DNA of 64,000 nt from NCBI RefSeq assembly GCF_012911895.1, contig NZ_JAAXCV010000027.1, positions 124,001 to 188,000 on the forward strand. The letters run 5' to 3'. Made by a program: the position numbers and the translations under genes. Shown here piece after piece: positions 8,169 to 18,034 of the stretch. Position 1 is the first letter of the stretch, and each line of letters begins with the position of its first letter. Source of the stretch: Bacillus sp. RO3. GTDB taxonomy: Bacteria; Bacillota; Bacilli; Bacillales; Bacillaceae_B. The notes under the pieces were generated by a model, which ran no database searches, had not been told where the DNA came from, and saw nothing but the letters and a program-made list of their open reading frames with translations.

Positions 8169-9098
8169 TTATTTAAGGTGTTTTAACACTACGTCTGCCA
8201 TGGCATCGATGAATTCAGGTTTGGCATTGGGCATTTCAGGACGATAATATGAAGCTCCAATATCATCTGTTACCACTTTACATTCATAATCATTGTCATA
8301 TAGCACTTCCAGGTGATCTGCAACGAAACCAACCGGAGTATAGACAAATGCTTTATACCCTTTTTCTTTATATAGGTCACGGGTTAAGTCCTGAACGTCT
8401 GGTCCAAGCCATGGATCAGGCGTGTTACCTTCACTCTGCCACCCGACTGCATATTCCTTCACACCTGCTCCTTCGGCAATCAGCTTCGCTGTTTCCTCTA
8501 GTTGCATTGGATACGGGTCTCCCGACTGAAGGATGCGTTCCGGCAAACTATGTGCGGATACAATCAGAACAGCCTTGCTTCGCTCTTCATCAGACATGCT
8601 TGCATACGTATCTTTGACTTTATCCACCCAATACTGAATGAATTTGGGTTCATCATACCAGCTTTCAACGGACGTGATATGTGGCCCACCCAGTTTTTCT
8701 GCAGCTTCCTTCGCACGTCCATTGTAAGATTTGACACTGAAGGTTGAGAAATGGGGAGCAAGTACAATGGAAACCGCTTCTTCGATTCCATCTTTATGCA
8801 TTTGTTCCACAGCATCTTCAACAAATGGTTCGATGTGTTTTAGGCCAAGATACATTTTGAATTCAATGTCATCTTGAATTCGGTTTAAATGCTCTTCAAG
8901 GCTCTTCCCTTGATCCAGTGTGATCTTTGCCAATGGAGAAATCCCGCCGATTGCTTCGTAACGTTCACGGAGGTCTTCCAGCAGTTCAGGAGAAGGGGCT
9001 CTTCCGTGTCGGATATGAGTATAATAACGTTCCAAGTCTTCTTCTTTATATGGAGTTCCATAGGCCATCACAAGTAGACCCATTTTTTTCTTTGCCAT
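8169..9098 (-). CDS. hemH: Coproporphyrin III ferrochelatase HemH (CpfC)
   Basis: 309 residues, almost collinear with B. subtilis HemH. It inserts Fe2+ into coproporphyrin III in the Gram-positive heme pathway and is a soluble monomeric cytoplasmic enzyme. Visible motifs: [10 protein letters not shown] at the N-terminus, SAHSLPERI carrying the catalytic/metal-ligand His, [13 protein letters not shown], and [13 protein letters not shown] carrying the conserved Glu. It sits between hemE and hemY in one operon; the gap to hemE is 90 nt. Confidence 0.97.
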   Translation of the reverse strand: MAKKKMGLLVMAYGTPYKEEDLERYYTHIRHGRAPSPELLEDLRERYEAIGGISPLAKITLDQGKSLEEHLNRIQDDIEFKMYLGLKHIEPFVEDAVEQMHKDGIEEAVSIVLAPHFSTFSVKSYNGRAKEAAEKLGGPHITSVESWYDEPKFIQYWVDKVKDTYASMSDEERSKAVLIVSAHSLPERILQSGDPYPMQLEETAKLIAEGAGVKEYAVGWQSEGNTPDPWLGPDVQDLTRDLYKEKGYKAFVYTPVGFVADHLEVLYDNDYECKVVTDDIGASYYRPEMPNAKPEFIDAMADVVLKHLK

Positions 9099-9188
9099 AT
9101 CAGTTCACCTCATTATCAGTATCATACAGTTCATTATTGTGCCATGTTTCTTCCAATCAATCCATGTTCAAACACTCATGAATGTGTT

Positions 9189-10220
9189 CTACTTTGCACT
9201 GTATTCATGTACGAATGCTGCTAATCGCTTCAACGTGTCGGGATTGACCTGCGGGAACACCCCATGTCCTAAGTTGAAAATATGACCAGGAATCTGCATC
9301 CCTTGATCAAGGATCTCCTTTGCTCTTGTTTCAATCACGTCCCAAGGAGCCAACAGGATGGCAGGGTCAAGATTTCCCATTACAGTTTTAGAAATGCCTC
9401 TTTCTCTTGCTTCTTTTATCGGCAGGCGCCAATCCAATCCTACAACGTCTATAGGAAGGTCATGCCATTCATTGGCCAAGTGACTTGCACCGACACCGAA
9501 CATGATCAATGGTACGTTCTCTTCTTTCAATTCTGTAAAGATTTTCTCCATCACGGGCTTTATGAAGGTGCGGTAGTCCTGTACATTCAAAGCACCCACC
9601 CAGGAGTCGAAAATTTGAAAAGCAGACGCTCCTGCTTTTATTTGAGCCTTCGCATACGTTACCGTCATGGCAGCCAATTTATCCATTAAGGCAAACCAGG
9701 CTTGTGGTTCTGCATACATAAATGCTTTCGTTTTATTGTAATTTTTTGAAGGTCCGCCCTCGATCATATAGCTCGCCATTGTAAATGGAGCACCTGCAAA
9801 CCCGATCAAAGGCACGGACAGTTGTTCCTGAGTCAATAGTTTAATCGTATCCAACACGTAGGGTACGTCCTTTTCAGGATCGATTTCCCCAAGCTTTTCT
9901 ACATCTGCTGATGTTCGGATGGGATTGTCGATTACAGGACCGATACCTGATTTGATTTCCACATCCACTCCGATAGAAGGAAGCGGTGACATAATATCTT
10001 TATAAAGAATCGCTGCATCGACATCATATTGTTCAACCGGAAGCCTTGTCACATATGCACATAGCTCGGGTTGGTGTGTAATTTCAAAAAGAGAATATTT
10101 CTCCTTAATTTTGCGGTATTCAGGTTGTGAACGACCTGCTTGTCTCATATACCAGACCGGAGTATAGTCCGTCCTTTCTCCCCTTGCTGCTCGTAAAAAA
10201 GTATCATTGATTTGTTTCAT
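9189..10220 (-). CDS. hemE: Uroporphyrinogen decarboxylase HemE
   Basis: 343 residues, normal family length. It decarboxylates uroporphyrinogen III to coproporphyrinogen III. Signatures: [11 protein letters not shown] near residues 21-31, [17 protein letters not shown] in the middle, and [14 protein letters not shown] near the end. First gene of hemE-hemH-hemY; the promoter should lie in 10221-10486, where TACAAT on the minus strand is a possible -10, without a convincing -35. Confidence 0.97.
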   Translation of the reverse strand: MKQINDTFLRAARGERTDYTPVWYMRQAGRSQPEYRKIKEKYSLFEITHQPELCAYVTRLPVEQYDVDAAILYKDIMSPLPSIGVDVEIKSGIGPVIDNPIRTSADVEKLGEIDPEKDVPYVLDTIKLLTQEQLSVPLIGFAGAPFTMASYMIEGGPSKNYNKTKAFMYAEPQAWFALMDKLAAMTVTYAKAQIKAGASAFQIFDSWVGALNVQDYRTFIKPVMEKIFTELKEENVPLIMFGVGASHLANEWHDLPIDVVGLDWRLPIKEARERGISKTVMGNLDPAILLAPWDVIETRAKEILDQGMQIPGHIFNLGHGVFPQVNPDTLKRLAAFVHEYSAK

Positions 10221-10495
10221 ACCTTTGTTCGTCCACCTTTCTATGTAACTCCACTATTCCCATTGTATACTAATTCAGTTAGATTCTAAAATTGTCCTAT
10301 ATCCAATACGACCGTACGGATTGTAACCCTTTTAAACTATAGACGTTTTCAAGAGAATTGTATAGTAATCACAAGAAAATGTCATAAATTTGCCGATTTT
10401 CAAATTGGATGAAAAAATATCCATAAATCATGTTACATGTATGAAGGATTAGGGAAGAGTATAATAGAGGTAATTAACTTGTTGAGGTGATTTGG

Positions 10496-11002
10496 ATGAA
10501 GGTGTACATAACGACAGGAACCCACGAATTCCTGCAGAAGAAATTGGAACGGCACGCTGAAGAAACCATGATATTGATGCAGGGAAAAGATGCCATGCTT
10601 TTGCATGAGACACATGGTGAAAGTGTTTTTGAATCCCCACGAAATTATGAAGTCGTCGACGGATCAGGGGAGCTTAAGAACACCGGTTACGTGGTGTTCA
10701 ATAATATTCCTGTTACATATGAAGGTAGACCGCTATTCGAATATCGATTCAAAAATCGCGCAGGATTGATCGAAGAAGTTGCAGGCTTTATAGCCATCCG
10801 GATTCTGCGTCCATTAGATACGGATACCTATGTGATCATGACCCAATGGGAAGATGAGGAAAGCTTCACAGGATGGCAGGAATCCAAACAATATCAAAAA
10901 GCCCATGAAAAAAGAGGGACGGAAGAAGGAATCGATACTAAGAAAGATATCTTTCCACGTGAATCCTATGTAAGTGAATATCATGTAACAGATAAGGATT
11001 AA
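10496..11002 (+). CDS. hmoB: Heme-degrading monooxygenase HmoB (YhgC-like)
   Basis: 168 residues from ATG 10496; SD GAGGTGA (10484-10490) favours it over the GTG at 10487. The N-terminal half is a degenerate ferredoxin-like region; the C-terminal half (about residues 65-155) is an ABM domain with FKNRAGLIEEV (family Asn) and MTQWEDEESFTGWQES (family Trp), as in B. subtilis HmoB, which breaks down heme to release iron. TATAAT at 10460-10465 is a plausible -10. The gene is divergent from hemE, so heme synthesis and turnover genes share one intergenic region. Confidence 0.9.
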   Translation: MKVYITTGTHEFLQKKLERHAEETMILMQGKDAMLLHETHGESVFESPRNYEVVDGSGELKNTGYVVFNNIPVTYEGRPLFEYRFKNRAGLIEEVAGFIAIRILRPLDTDTYVIMTQWEDEESFTGWQESKQYQKAHEKRGTEEGIDTKKDIFPRESYVSEYHVTDKD

Positions 11003-11009
11003 TGCCCAG

Positions 11010-11036
11010 GCTGCCGTAAAACCGGCAGCTTTTTTA
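11010..11036 (+). terminator. Terminator of hmoB
   Basis: GCTGCCG (11010-11016), loop TAAAAC, CGGCAGC (11023-11029), then a T-run. Confidence 0.9.
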
Positions 11037-11190
11037 TATGACAAGGACTTACAGTATATCCAATAATAACCTTTCAATTCATGTGTACATACATAATTTC
11101 AAAATTCTAACAGTATACTTTATCGTATTGGTCTCAGAATGATTTGTATATTTACAACTCACATACAATGAAGAAAGGAGTGGAGAACCA

Positions 11191-11766
11191 ATGAATCAAA
11201 CCTGTCTGCTTTTGATTGACTTCCAAAAAGCTTTTAGACAACCGACATGTGGAAAACGGAACAATCCCGGTATGGAAGAAAACGCCGACCTACTCCTTCG
11301 GGCGTGGCGGGACAAAGCCTGGCCCATCGTTCACATCCAGCATTCTTCACATGATATGGAATCACCTCTTCATTCCAGCTCAACAGGATTCGAATTCATT
11401 GAACAATTTCGTCCTTTACGTGGTGAAAAGCATATCATTAAGCACGTCAACAGTGCATTTATTGATACAGACCTGGATCTATATTTAAAACGGGAAAAGT
11501 TCAAATCCCTCGTCATGATGGGCTTCACCACAAATCATTGTGTATCCACTACGGTTCGGATGGCTTCGAATCTAGGCTATGATGTGAACGTTCCTTTTGA
11601 TGCCACGGCATGCTTTGAAACGTATTCCCATGATGGTTCATTATTTTCTGCTGAAATTGTTCACAATTTATCCCTGGCAAATCTTCACCATGAATTCGCC
11701 ACGATCTCTTCAACAGAATCCATCCTATACTCGCTTTTAAAAATGAGTAAACCTGTCACTTTTTAA
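11191..11766 (+). CDS. Isochorismatase-like cysteine hydrolase
   Basis: 191 residues with the full Asp-Lys-Cys catalytic set: LLLIDFQKAF (Asp10), IIKHVNSAFIDTDLD (Lys), and GFTTNHCVSTTVRMA (Cys nucleophile preceded by the cis-peptide region). Family members hydrolyse isochorismate, nicotinamide, carbamates or related amides; nothing here fixes the substrate. SD AAGAAAGGAG lies about 9 nt before ATG 11191. Single gene closed by a long hairpin at 11783-11844. Confidence 0.88.
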   Translation: MNQTCLLLIDFQKAFRQPTCGKRNNPGMEENADLLLRAWRDKAWPIVHIQHSSHDMESPLHSSSTGFEFIEQFRPLRGEKHIIKHVNSAFIDTDLDLYLKREKFKSLVMMGFTTNHCVSTTVRMASNLGYDVNVPFDATACFETYSHDGSLFSAEIVHNLSLANLHHEFATISSTESILYSLLKMSKPVTF

Positions 11767-11782
11767 GGAATACTCTTATTCT

Positions 11783-11844
11783 CGCAAAAGGGGCTTAGTC
11801 AAAAGGGAATGTTCTCATCCCCCTTTGACTAAGCCCCTTTTGCG
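11783..11844. terminator. Long bidirectional terminator between the isochorismatase gene and liaR
   Basis: Arms 11783-11807 and 11821-11844 pair over about 24 bp with one bulge; the repeated GGGGCTTAGTC/GACTAAGCCCC core is perfect. T-rich on both strands, for converging genes. Confidence 0.9.
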
Positions 11845-11867
11845 TTATTATTAACTGTTATGGATTC

Positions 11868-12521
11868 CTAGTCTACAGGTCCTCTCGTGTACAGGATTCC
11901 ATTCCGATTCGCATAGATCGCTGCCTGAGTGCGATCAGCCACTGCAAGCTTGCTTAGAATATTACTCACGTGCGTTTTGACAGTCTTGATCCCAATAAAA
12001 AGTTCTTCCGAAATCTCCTGGTTTGTCATACCTTCCCCAAGACATTTCAATACGTCCATTTCCCTGGATGTTAACTCTTCATGAGGCTTTCTTACCTGGG
12101 GCCGGAATCGATTCATCATCTTATCCGCTACCTTGGAAGCAATGACCGACTCTCCTTTCATGGCTTTATAAACTGCCGACACCACCTCTTCAGCACTTGC
12201 TGTCTTCAATAAGTAGCTGTGGGCTCCTGCTTCAATGGCCGGAAACACTTTTTCATCATCATAATAGCTAGTAAGAATGATGATTTTACAATCGGGATGA
12301 AAAGTCAGGATTTTCTCTGTCGCTTCAATGCCATTGCCGTTATCCATCAGTAAATCCATGAGGATCACATCGGGGAGATACAGCTTTGCTAGCTTGGCTG
12401 CTTCCTGACCGCTTCCCGCTTCACCTAAAAACTCGATTGCATCTTCCGTCTGCAAGTACGTTTTCATTCCTAACCGAACCATCTCATGATCATCAACAAT
12501 CATTACCTTTATCTTATCCAC
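11868..12521 (-). CDS. liaR: LiaR-type response regulator (NarL/LuxR family)
   Basis: 217 residues. Receiver domain about 4-120: acidic DDHE near the N-terminus, phospho-acceptor Asp in PDVILMDLLMD, Thr/Ser in IILTSYY, Lys in SYLLKTAS. LuxR-type HTH about 148-208 (LTSREMDVLKCLGEGMTNQE, KTVKTHVSNILSKL). It resembles LiaR/VraR regulators of cell-wall antibiotic stress. It is preceded by liaS (18-nt gap) and liaF. No LiaI/LiaH genes are present, so its target genes lie elsewhere or are its own operon. Confidence 0.9.
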   Translation of the reverse strand: MDKIKVMIVDDHEMVRLGMKTYLQTEDAIEFLGEAGSGQEAAKLAKLYLPDVILMDLLMDNGNGIEATEKILTFHPDCKIIILTSYYDDEKVFPAIEAGAHSYLLKTASAEEVVSAVYKAMKGESVIASKVADKMMNRFRPQVRKPHEELTSREMDVLKCLGEGMTNQEISEELFIGIKTVKTHVSNILSKLAVADRTQAAIYANRNGILYTRGPVD

Positions 12522-12539
12522 CCTTACCCCCCCTTTCGT

Positions 12540-13568
12540 TTAGACCGGTATCCTCAGGTCAATATACGTTCCTTCTTTTTCTTTAGAACGAATATGAAAC
12601 AATCCCCCTATTTCTTCTGCCCTCTCTCTCATGGTTTGAAGTCCGTAGGATGTCATCTTATTTTGTTTCAGATTAAAACCTTTGCCATTATCACTTATGT
12701 ATAGAGAGACATAACCGCCTTTTTTTTCTGTCACAATCTTTACTTTCGTCGCTTCTGAATGACGGAGGATATTTGATAGACTCTCCTGGATGATCCTGAA
12801 CATATGAGTTTCGGTTCCCTTGGATAGATCTTCTATTCCATCAAGACTTGCTTCGATTTCAATTTGCGTTTTTTCCTTTAATTCTCTGATTAAGATGGTT
12901 AATGCATCACAAAGACCTTCACCTTTCAAATCAATGGGCCTTAAATGAAGAAGGAGTGCTCTCATCTCCCCTTGTGCTTTACCGGCAATTTCCGCAACTT
13001 GCCTTACAATGGTTTCAACCTTTTGTGAATCTTTCCCCATGCTTCTTTGTGCAGCAGATGAAAGCATGTTTAAGGCAAACAATTGCTGACTGACCGAATC
13101 ATGCAGATCTCGCGCCAGTCTCTGTCTCTCTTCCATGACCGCTGCGTGGTGAACCCGATCAGCAAGCTCTGATTTTTCATCAGCCAGTCTCTGCAGTGAT
13201 TTCACCTGCTCCTGAATAAACACGGCAAGCTGGTTTAATTCATCTGATAAGAGTCCAAGTTCGTCATGCTCATATCGGTCTACCCGGGCTGAAAATTTTC
13301 CACTTCTTAATAACGTGACAAAGGTAGAAATATCATCGATCCGGCCTTTAAACGTATAACCTGTACGAAACCCGAAATATATGCTCAGCACCAGCAGAAT
13401 CATTCCCAACCATATGGTCAGATAAACCGACTGTTTAAGAGATATACTTGGATTCTCAAAGAAATACAGATGAATTTGCAGTGATATAAAGAAAAGCAGA
13501 ATGGCCATGACAGACATCATCAGAAAACTTTTAAAGATCCAATTACGTATATTCAAGGATTTGTTCAA
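12540..13568 (-). CDS. liaS: LiaS-type sensor histidine kinase
   Basis: 342 residues. Two membrane helices (about 11-33 and 44-66) enclose a very short extracellular loop, the intramembrane-sensing architecture. A HAMP region follows (about 67-120), then the HisKA_3 dimerisation box LARDLHDSVSQQLF with the phospho-His, and the HATPase domain with FRIIQESLSNILRHSEA (N box) and ISDNGKGF (G box). Resembles LiaS/VraS. Probably inhibited by LiaF, encoded just upstream, until the envelope is damaged. Confidence 0.9.
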   Translation of the reverse strand: MNKSLNIRNWIFKSFLMMSVMAILLFFISLQIHLYFFENPSISLKQSVYLTIWLGMILLVLSIYFGFRTGYTFKGRIDDISTFVTLLRSGKFSARVDRYEHDELGLLSDELNQLAVFIQEQVKSLQRLADEKSELADRVHHAAVMEERQRLARDLHDSVSQQLFALNMLSSAAQRSMGKDSQKVETIVRQVAEIAGKAQGEMRALLLHLRPIDLKGEGLCDALTILIRELKEKTQIEIEASLDGIEDLSKGTETHMFRIIQESLSNILRHSEATKVKIVTEKKGGYVSLYISDNGKGFNLKQNKMTSYGLQTMRERAEEIGGLFHIRSKEKEGTYIDLRIPV

Positions 13569-13598
13569 GCTCTCCCCTCCTTTGCCATAAGATACCTT

Positions 13599-14411
13599 TT
13601 ACACCCTGTTAATTCGGATCGAGCCTATTTTCACATCTATGGAAAGCTTTATTTTCCTACTCGCCTGCTCGTATTCAGGTGAGCGGTAATATAGATCAGA
13701 ACGTATATCCTCAGACTTCTGATCAAACAATTTCACATCCCCCACCTGGACCCTTAAGGTGATGTCCACAGGCACATTTTCGGGGATGATCATCTTTACA
13801 TCACCTATCCACCCCTTGATATCAATGGGTGTTTCTCCTTCAGGAATATAAGCTTTACTGAAATCAAAATAGTAATCTCCTATTGCGTTGTACAGTTTCA
13901 TATTCTCAAGGGGCCAGTTAGGTTCTGAAAAATGGATATCCCCTACGATAAATCCTCTGTTGATTTTGTTCTTCGTCTGGAGGGTTTTCTCTTCTGACAG
14001 CTGATTTTCAGTGACTGAGTCAGACATTTTATCAAACGGATATTCACTGCTCACACTGATTTTGAACGGTTTATTCCTTCCCACTCGATGAATGGCAACG
14101 GCAATGATGAATAGTGGCCAGAGTTCCCACCATCTTCCATAATCGAAATCAACGATCTTATATCCATCAAGAATGATTAAAGCCCCCAGTACGAGGCTGA
14201 AGAGCCCGAATAGTAATCTCCCGAAACTTTTTCTAATAAAACTGTCTATCGTCCACTTTAAACCGAGTAGCAACAACAGAATAGGAATAATATTGACAAA
14301 TATCTGTGTTATTTCCAAGGAAATGACACCAATATTTAATAATAGCAACAAGATTCCTATCACCATCAACAGAAAAGAGAAAAACCACTGTTTTCTTCCC
14401 GTATATCTCAT
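13599..14411 (-). CDS. liaF: LiaF-like membrane regulator of LiaRS
   Basis: 270 residues. Four membrane helices in the N-terminal half (about 9-27, 31-50, 60-79, 85-108) followed by a soluble beta-rich domain (about 160-270; segments GDIHFSE, IGDYYFDFSKAYIPEGETP, GWIGDVKMIIPENV), the LiaF/VraT C-terminal type. In B. subtilis LiaF holds the LiaRS system inactive. The liaF-liaS-liaR order is the conserved one. Start ATG 14411 has a weak SD (GGTGGTGC). Confidence 0.88.
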   Translation of the reverse strand: MRYTGRKQWFFSFLLMVIGILLLLLNIGVISLEITQIFVNIIPILLLLLGLKWTIDSFIRKSFGRLLFGLFSLVLGALIILDGYKIVDFDYGRWWELWPLFIIAVAIHRVGRNKPFKISVSSEYPFDKMSDSVTENQLSEEKTLQTKNKINRGFIVGDIHFSEPNWPLENMKLYNAIGDYYFDFSKAYIPEGETPIDIKGWIGDVKMIIPENVPVDITLRVQVGDVKLFDQKSEDIRSDLYYRSPEYEQASRKIKLSIDVKIGSIRINRV

Positions 14412-14651
14412 ACCAGCACCACCTTACCATCTACTATTAGTTTCGCTATTAACGGGTAAATTCCTGTAATTACTTTCATTATAAAGTGGATTCCCTGCAG
14501 GATGGAGGAACACAGGCATGATTCTTCCTCGGTCTGGAGACGGAAAAAATATATCCACCCTGTATCACACCTTTTCACTATTTTCATAATCTATAGTACA
14601 GATCAGGGCATATGCCTAAAGTTTGAGGAAAGATTTAGAGGAGGTTTTCTA

Positions 14652-16049
14652 ATGGGGATTGATTTAACTGCTCTTCATTGGATTTATTTAGCATTCATAG
14701 GGTTTATCATCGTGTTTATGATTTTCCGTAAAGACACTACCATCGTGTGCATTCTGGGAATCTTTAGTATCGCCTTGGTGGCAACAGGATCGTTGAGCGG
14801 ATCGGTTAGTAGTATATTTACTAGCTTTATATTTGCTATCACGGAACTGCTTTCTACCATTCTTGTGATCTCCATTATTGTTGCTATGAGTAAAGGATTG
14901 ACTTCAACGGGGATCAATGATGTGATGATCCGTCCGTTTACAAAGTTCATTCGCACACCTGCCCTTGCTTATTGGACGATCGGTCTTGTCATGATGTTTA
15001 TTTCTTGGTTTTTCTGGCCATCACCGGCTGTTGCCCTGTTAGGTGCAGTGTTAGTACCGGTGGCTTTAAGAGTGGGATTACCTGCTCTTGGTATAGCCAT
15101 GGCCATGAACTTATTCGGCCACGGCATTGCCCTTTCAGGTGACTTTGTCATTCAGGCAGCCCCGAAATTGACGGCAGATGCAGCAGGTATCCCTGTATCG
15201 GATGTCATTTCAGCCAGCATTCCCCTCATAATCGTGATGGGTGTCGTCACGACTGTTTCCGCCTTTCTGTTTCTTAAAAGAGATATGAAAAAAGGAATTC
15301 TTAAGGTGGATAACGGCGCACTCGCTACGATAGGAGGGGACCAGACCGCCTCCCCCAATATCTTGTCGCCAAAATGGAAAAAGACGATTGCCCTTCTAAT
15401 TCCGGTTTTGTTTGCCTTGGATATTACGGCAATGGTTCTCTTTGATCTTCAAGGAGGAGATGCCACTGCACTTATCGGGGGAACATCCATCCTCATTCTG
15501 CTTCTGATTTCATTAGCTGCCTATAAAGGAAAAGGGTTAGAAAGAACGACCGGTTATTTGATTGACGGTTTTCAGTTTGGGTTTAAAGTCTTTGGTCCCG
15601 TGATCCCCATCGCCGCTTTCTTCTATTTGGGTGATTCAGGGTTCCAAACGATTATCGGGGATTTCCTACCATCTACGTCTCAAGGGATCGTCAACGATCT
15701 CGGTGCATCCCTTGCCGCTGCCGTTCCACTGTCAAAGGCAGTCGGTGCCATTACCCTTACGACAGTTGGAGCCATTACAGGGCTCGACGGGTCAGGATTT
15801 TCTGGAATATCCCTGGCAGGATCCGTAGCCAATTTATTCGCAGACAGTATCGGGTCAGGCGTTGCAACCCTTACCGCCCTAGGGCAGGTGGCAGCCATCT
15901 GGGTAGGTGGCGGGACCCTTGTCCCTTGGGCACTCATCCCCGCCGCTGCCATCTGTGGAGTCGATCCATTTGAGCTTGCACGGCGAAACCTGCTCCCGGT
16001 TGTCATTGGATTAGCAGCCACCACAATCGTGGCGATGTTCTTGATCTGA
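14652..16049 (+). CDS. yhfA: YhfA-like multi-pass transporter
   Basis: 465 residues from ATG 14652, with GAGG (14641-14644) 7 nt upstream; the open frame back to 14502 has no SD. About 11-12 hydrophobic helices, with Gly/Pro-rich segments such as FWPSPAVALLGAVLVPVALR, GHGIALSGDFVIQAAPKLTA and TGLDGSGFSGISLAGS that suggest two re-entrant substrate loops, as in ion-transporter-superfamily carriers. It resembles B. subtilis YhfA; substrate unknown. Terminator at 16056-16089. Confidence 0.8.
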   Translation: MGIDLTALHWIYLAFIGFIIVFMIFRKDTTIVCILGIFSIALVATGSLSGSVSSIFTSFIFAITELLSTILVISIIVAMSKGLTSTGINDVMIRPFTKFIRTPALAYWTIGLVMMFISWFFWPSPAVALLGAVLVPVALRVGLPALGIAMAMNLFGHGIALSGDFVIQAAPKLTADAAGIPVSDVISASIPLIIVMGVVTTVSAFLFLKRDMKKGILKVDNGALATIGGDQTASPNILSPKWKKTIALLIPVLFALDITAMVLFDLQGGDATALIGGTSILILLLISLAAYKGKGLERTTGYLIDGFQFGFKVFGPVIPIAAFFYLGDSGFQTIIGDFLPSTSQGIVNDLGASLAAAVPLSKAVGAITLTTVGAITGLDGSGFSGISLAGSVANLFADSIGSGVATLTALGQVAAIWVGGGTLVPWALIPAAAICGVDPFELARRNLLPVVIGLAATTIVAMFLI

Positions 16050-16055
16050 ATACAA

Positions 16056-16089
16056 AGAGGGACGGACCTAAAGGAAGGTCCGTCCCTCT
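16056..16089. terminator. Bidirectional terminator between yhfA and the PAP2 gene
   Basis: Perfect 14-bp stem, arms 16056-16069 and 16076-16089; the right arm overlaps the stop codon of the converging PAP2 gene. Confidence 0.85.
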
Positions 16090-16687
16090 ATTTCTCTTCT
16101 TTAGGACGCTTCTCATAAAGAAAGAGGCAGAGTATAAAATAGGAGTATCCCAACAGAAATCCAGCTGCCACATCCGATGGATAATGGGCTTGTTCCGCTA
16201 TTCTGCTGATTCCTGTCAGCAGGGAGAGGACGACAGCCAGAACAAAGAACGACAGTTTTAATCCTGTGGTAGTAACCTCCTTACTAATGAAATACGCTGC
16301 AATAAGTAAGAAGACAAGCCCCACCATGGCATGACCGCTGGGGAAACTGAATCCTTCTTCTCCGTGCGGGAATGGTGGCCTTTCCCTTTCCATCAATCCT
16401 TTGATTGCTTTATTTAATACATTACTTCCCGCTACCAGTACAACGACGGTAATGATTCCAACATAATCCTTCTTCCACCACCACAGAAATAAAATAAGGG
16501 TGATGGACCCGGCACCAATCACCAATTCCGTTCCGATTATGGAAAACACCTCAATAAATCGAAATGTGCCCATGAAGGACAATAACTCATTATCACCAAA
16601 GATCTCCATACCATAGAAAACAAAGTGTGCGATGGCCATAAACAATACAAATGAAACAACCGCCGTTATGTAATGGATTTTCCCCAT
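16088..16687 (-). CDS. PAP2-superfamily membrane phosphatase
   Basis: 199 residues, about six membrane helices. All three phosphatase signature motifs are present in order: KAIKGLMERERPPFP (KxxxxxxRP), SFPSGHA (PSGH) and SRIAEQAHYPSDVAAG (SRxxxxxHxxxD), giving the catalytic His pair. Members act on undecaprenyl pyrophosphate, phosphatidylglycerol phosphate or phosphatidate at the outer membrane face; the substrate cannot be read here. Monocistronic, convergent with yhfA. Confidence 0.9.
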   Translation of the reverse strand: MGKIHYITAVVSFVLFMAIAHFVFYGMEIFGDNELLSFMGTFRFIEVFSIIGTELVIGAGSITLILFLWWWKKDYVGIITVVVLVAGSNVLNKAIKGLMERERPPFPHGEEGFSFPSGHAMVGLVFLLIAAYFISKEVTTTGLKLSFFVLAVVLSLLTGISRIAEQAHYPSDVAAGFLLGYSYFILCLFLYEKRPKEEK

Positions 16688-16741
16688 CGTATTCCCCCTT
16701 TGAAATTAACGTTCAATACCAAGCTCCCTCACACAAATTAG

Positions 16742-16750
16742 TGTTATAAT
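16742..16750 (+). promoter_or_regulatory. Extended -10 promoter of the M20 amidohydrolase gene
   Basis: TG-T-TATAAT at 16742-16750, 38 bp before the start codon; no good -35 is visible, as is common for extended -10 promoters. Confidence 0.5.
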
Positions 16751-16787
16751 ATTCGTAATATTCATCAAATAATAGGAGGTTGTGAAC

Positions 16788-17990
16788 TTGCTGAATGAAT
16801 TATATCAGAAATTAGAAGATCGTTGGATAGAAATGGTCAAGATCCGCAGATACCTTCACCAACACCCCGAACTGTCCTTTCAGGAGAAGAACACAGCAGC
16901 GTATATTGCTGATTACTATGAGAAAATCGGGGTTCCCGTTAAGGAAGAAGTCGGAGGCAACGGGATAGTGGCTAGAATTGAGGGAGCACTTCCTGGTAAA
17001 ACAGTCGCCCTGCGTGCAGACTTCGACGCCCTCCCCATCCAGGACGAAAAAGAAGTGGAATACCGTTCCACCGTTCCAGGTGTCATGCATGCATGTGGTC
17101 ATGATGGACATACGGCGACACTTTTAGTATTAGGTAAAACCCTCCATGAAATGCGGGATAAACTAGCCGGCACAATTGTCCTTATTCACCAGCATGCAGA
17201 GGAATATGCACCAGGCGGGGCAAAGCCCATGATTGAAGCTGGATGCCTCGATGGAGTGGATGTTGTTTTCGGGACTCATTTATGGGCAGGTGAGCCCCTG
17301 GGTAAAATCTTATATCGAAGTGGACCTGTCATGGCTGCGGCGGATCGATTTGAAATCGTCATAAAGGGATCTGGCGGACACGGAGCGCAACCTCATAAAA
17401 CGAAAGATTCCATCGTAATCGGAGCCCAAGTCGTTTCACAATTGCAGCAAATTGTCAGCAGAAGAGTGAATCCGATTGATCCAGCTGTCGTGACAGTCGG
17501 TTCATTTATGGCCGATAATGCATTCAATGTTATTGCTGATACCGCTAAACTCACTGGAACAGTACGTACATTCAACCCTGAGGTAAGGGACTTCATTGAA
17601 GAAGAGATCGAACAGATCCTAAAAGGGGCTTGCCTGTCAGCCCGTTGTGAATATGAATATGTGTATGATCGGGGGTACCCTGCAGTGGTGAACCATCGGG
17701 AGGAAACTACATTTCTGATCAAAAGTGTTGAAACAGTCGATGAAGTCCATAAAGTGGAAGAAATTGATATGCAGATGGGAGGCGAAGATTTCTCTTATTA
17801 TTTGGAGCGGGTGAAAGGTACCTTCTTCTTTACAGGGGCCAAACCGGATGGTGTGGATGTCGCCTATCCCCACCATCATCCACGATTTGATATCAATGAA
17901 AAGGCTCTTCTGATCGCCGCTAAATCACTTGCATCTGCTGCCATAAAATATCAGGAAAGATTTTCGGTAACCGGTACATTTACGAAATGA
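16788..17990 (+). CDS. yhaA: M20-family amidohydrolase (YhaA-like)
   Basis: 400 residues from TTG 16788; AGGAGG (16774-16779) is 8 nt away, whereas the in-frame GTG at 16782 is only 2 nt away. Peptidase M20/aminoacylase fold with dinuclear metal ligands in HACGHDGHT, HQHAEE, GTHLWAG and HHHPRFDI, the catalytic Glu pair at HAEE, and GGEDFSYY near the end. Related enzymes hydrolyse N-acyl amino acids or hippurate. In B. subtilis YhaA lies near ecsCBA, matching this position. Exact substrate unknown. Confidence 0.88.
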   Translation: MLNELYQKLEDRWIEMVKIRRYLHQHPELSFQEKNTAAYIADYYEKIGVPVKEEVGGNGIVARIEGALPGKTVALRADFDALPIQDEKEVEYRSTVPGVMHACGHDGHTATLLVLGKTLHEMRDKLAGTIVLIHQHAEEYAPGGAKPMIEAGCLDGVDVVFGTHLWAGEPLGKILYRSGPVMAAADRFEIVIKGSGGHGAQPHKTKDSIVIGAQVVSQLQQIVSRRVNPIDPAVVTVGSFMADNAFNVIADTAKLTGTVRTFNPEVRDFIEEEIEQILKGACLSARCEYEYVYDRGYPAVVNHREETTFLIKSVETVDEVHKVEEIDMQMGGEDFSYYLERVKGTFFFTGAKPDGVDVAYPHHHPRFDINEKALLIAAKSLASAAIKYQERFSVTGTFTK

Positions 17991-17999
17991 AGAATAATG

Positions 18000-18031
18000 A
18001 AGGATCAGGCACCAGAGCGCCTGATCCTTTT
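18000..18031. terminator. Terminator after the amidohydrolase gene
   Basis: AAGGATCAGGC (18000-18010) and GCCTGATCCTT (18019-18029) with an 8-nt loop and T-run; also positioned for the converging DoxX gene. Confidence 0.85.
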
Positions 18032-18034
18032 AAT

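Noticed and set aside
10311-10320. CCGTACGG palindrome between hemE and hmoB
   Set aside because: Only 8 bp and single; not enough to propose an operator.
14502-14651. Upstream 50-codon extension of the YhfA-like transporter
   Set aside because: No SD at 14502, unlike membrane-protein starts; ATG 14652 has a proper GAGG.
15680-16024. 114-codon minus-strand frame
   Set aside because: Shadow of the YhfA-like transporter; Ala/Pro/Thr-rich composition with no SD.
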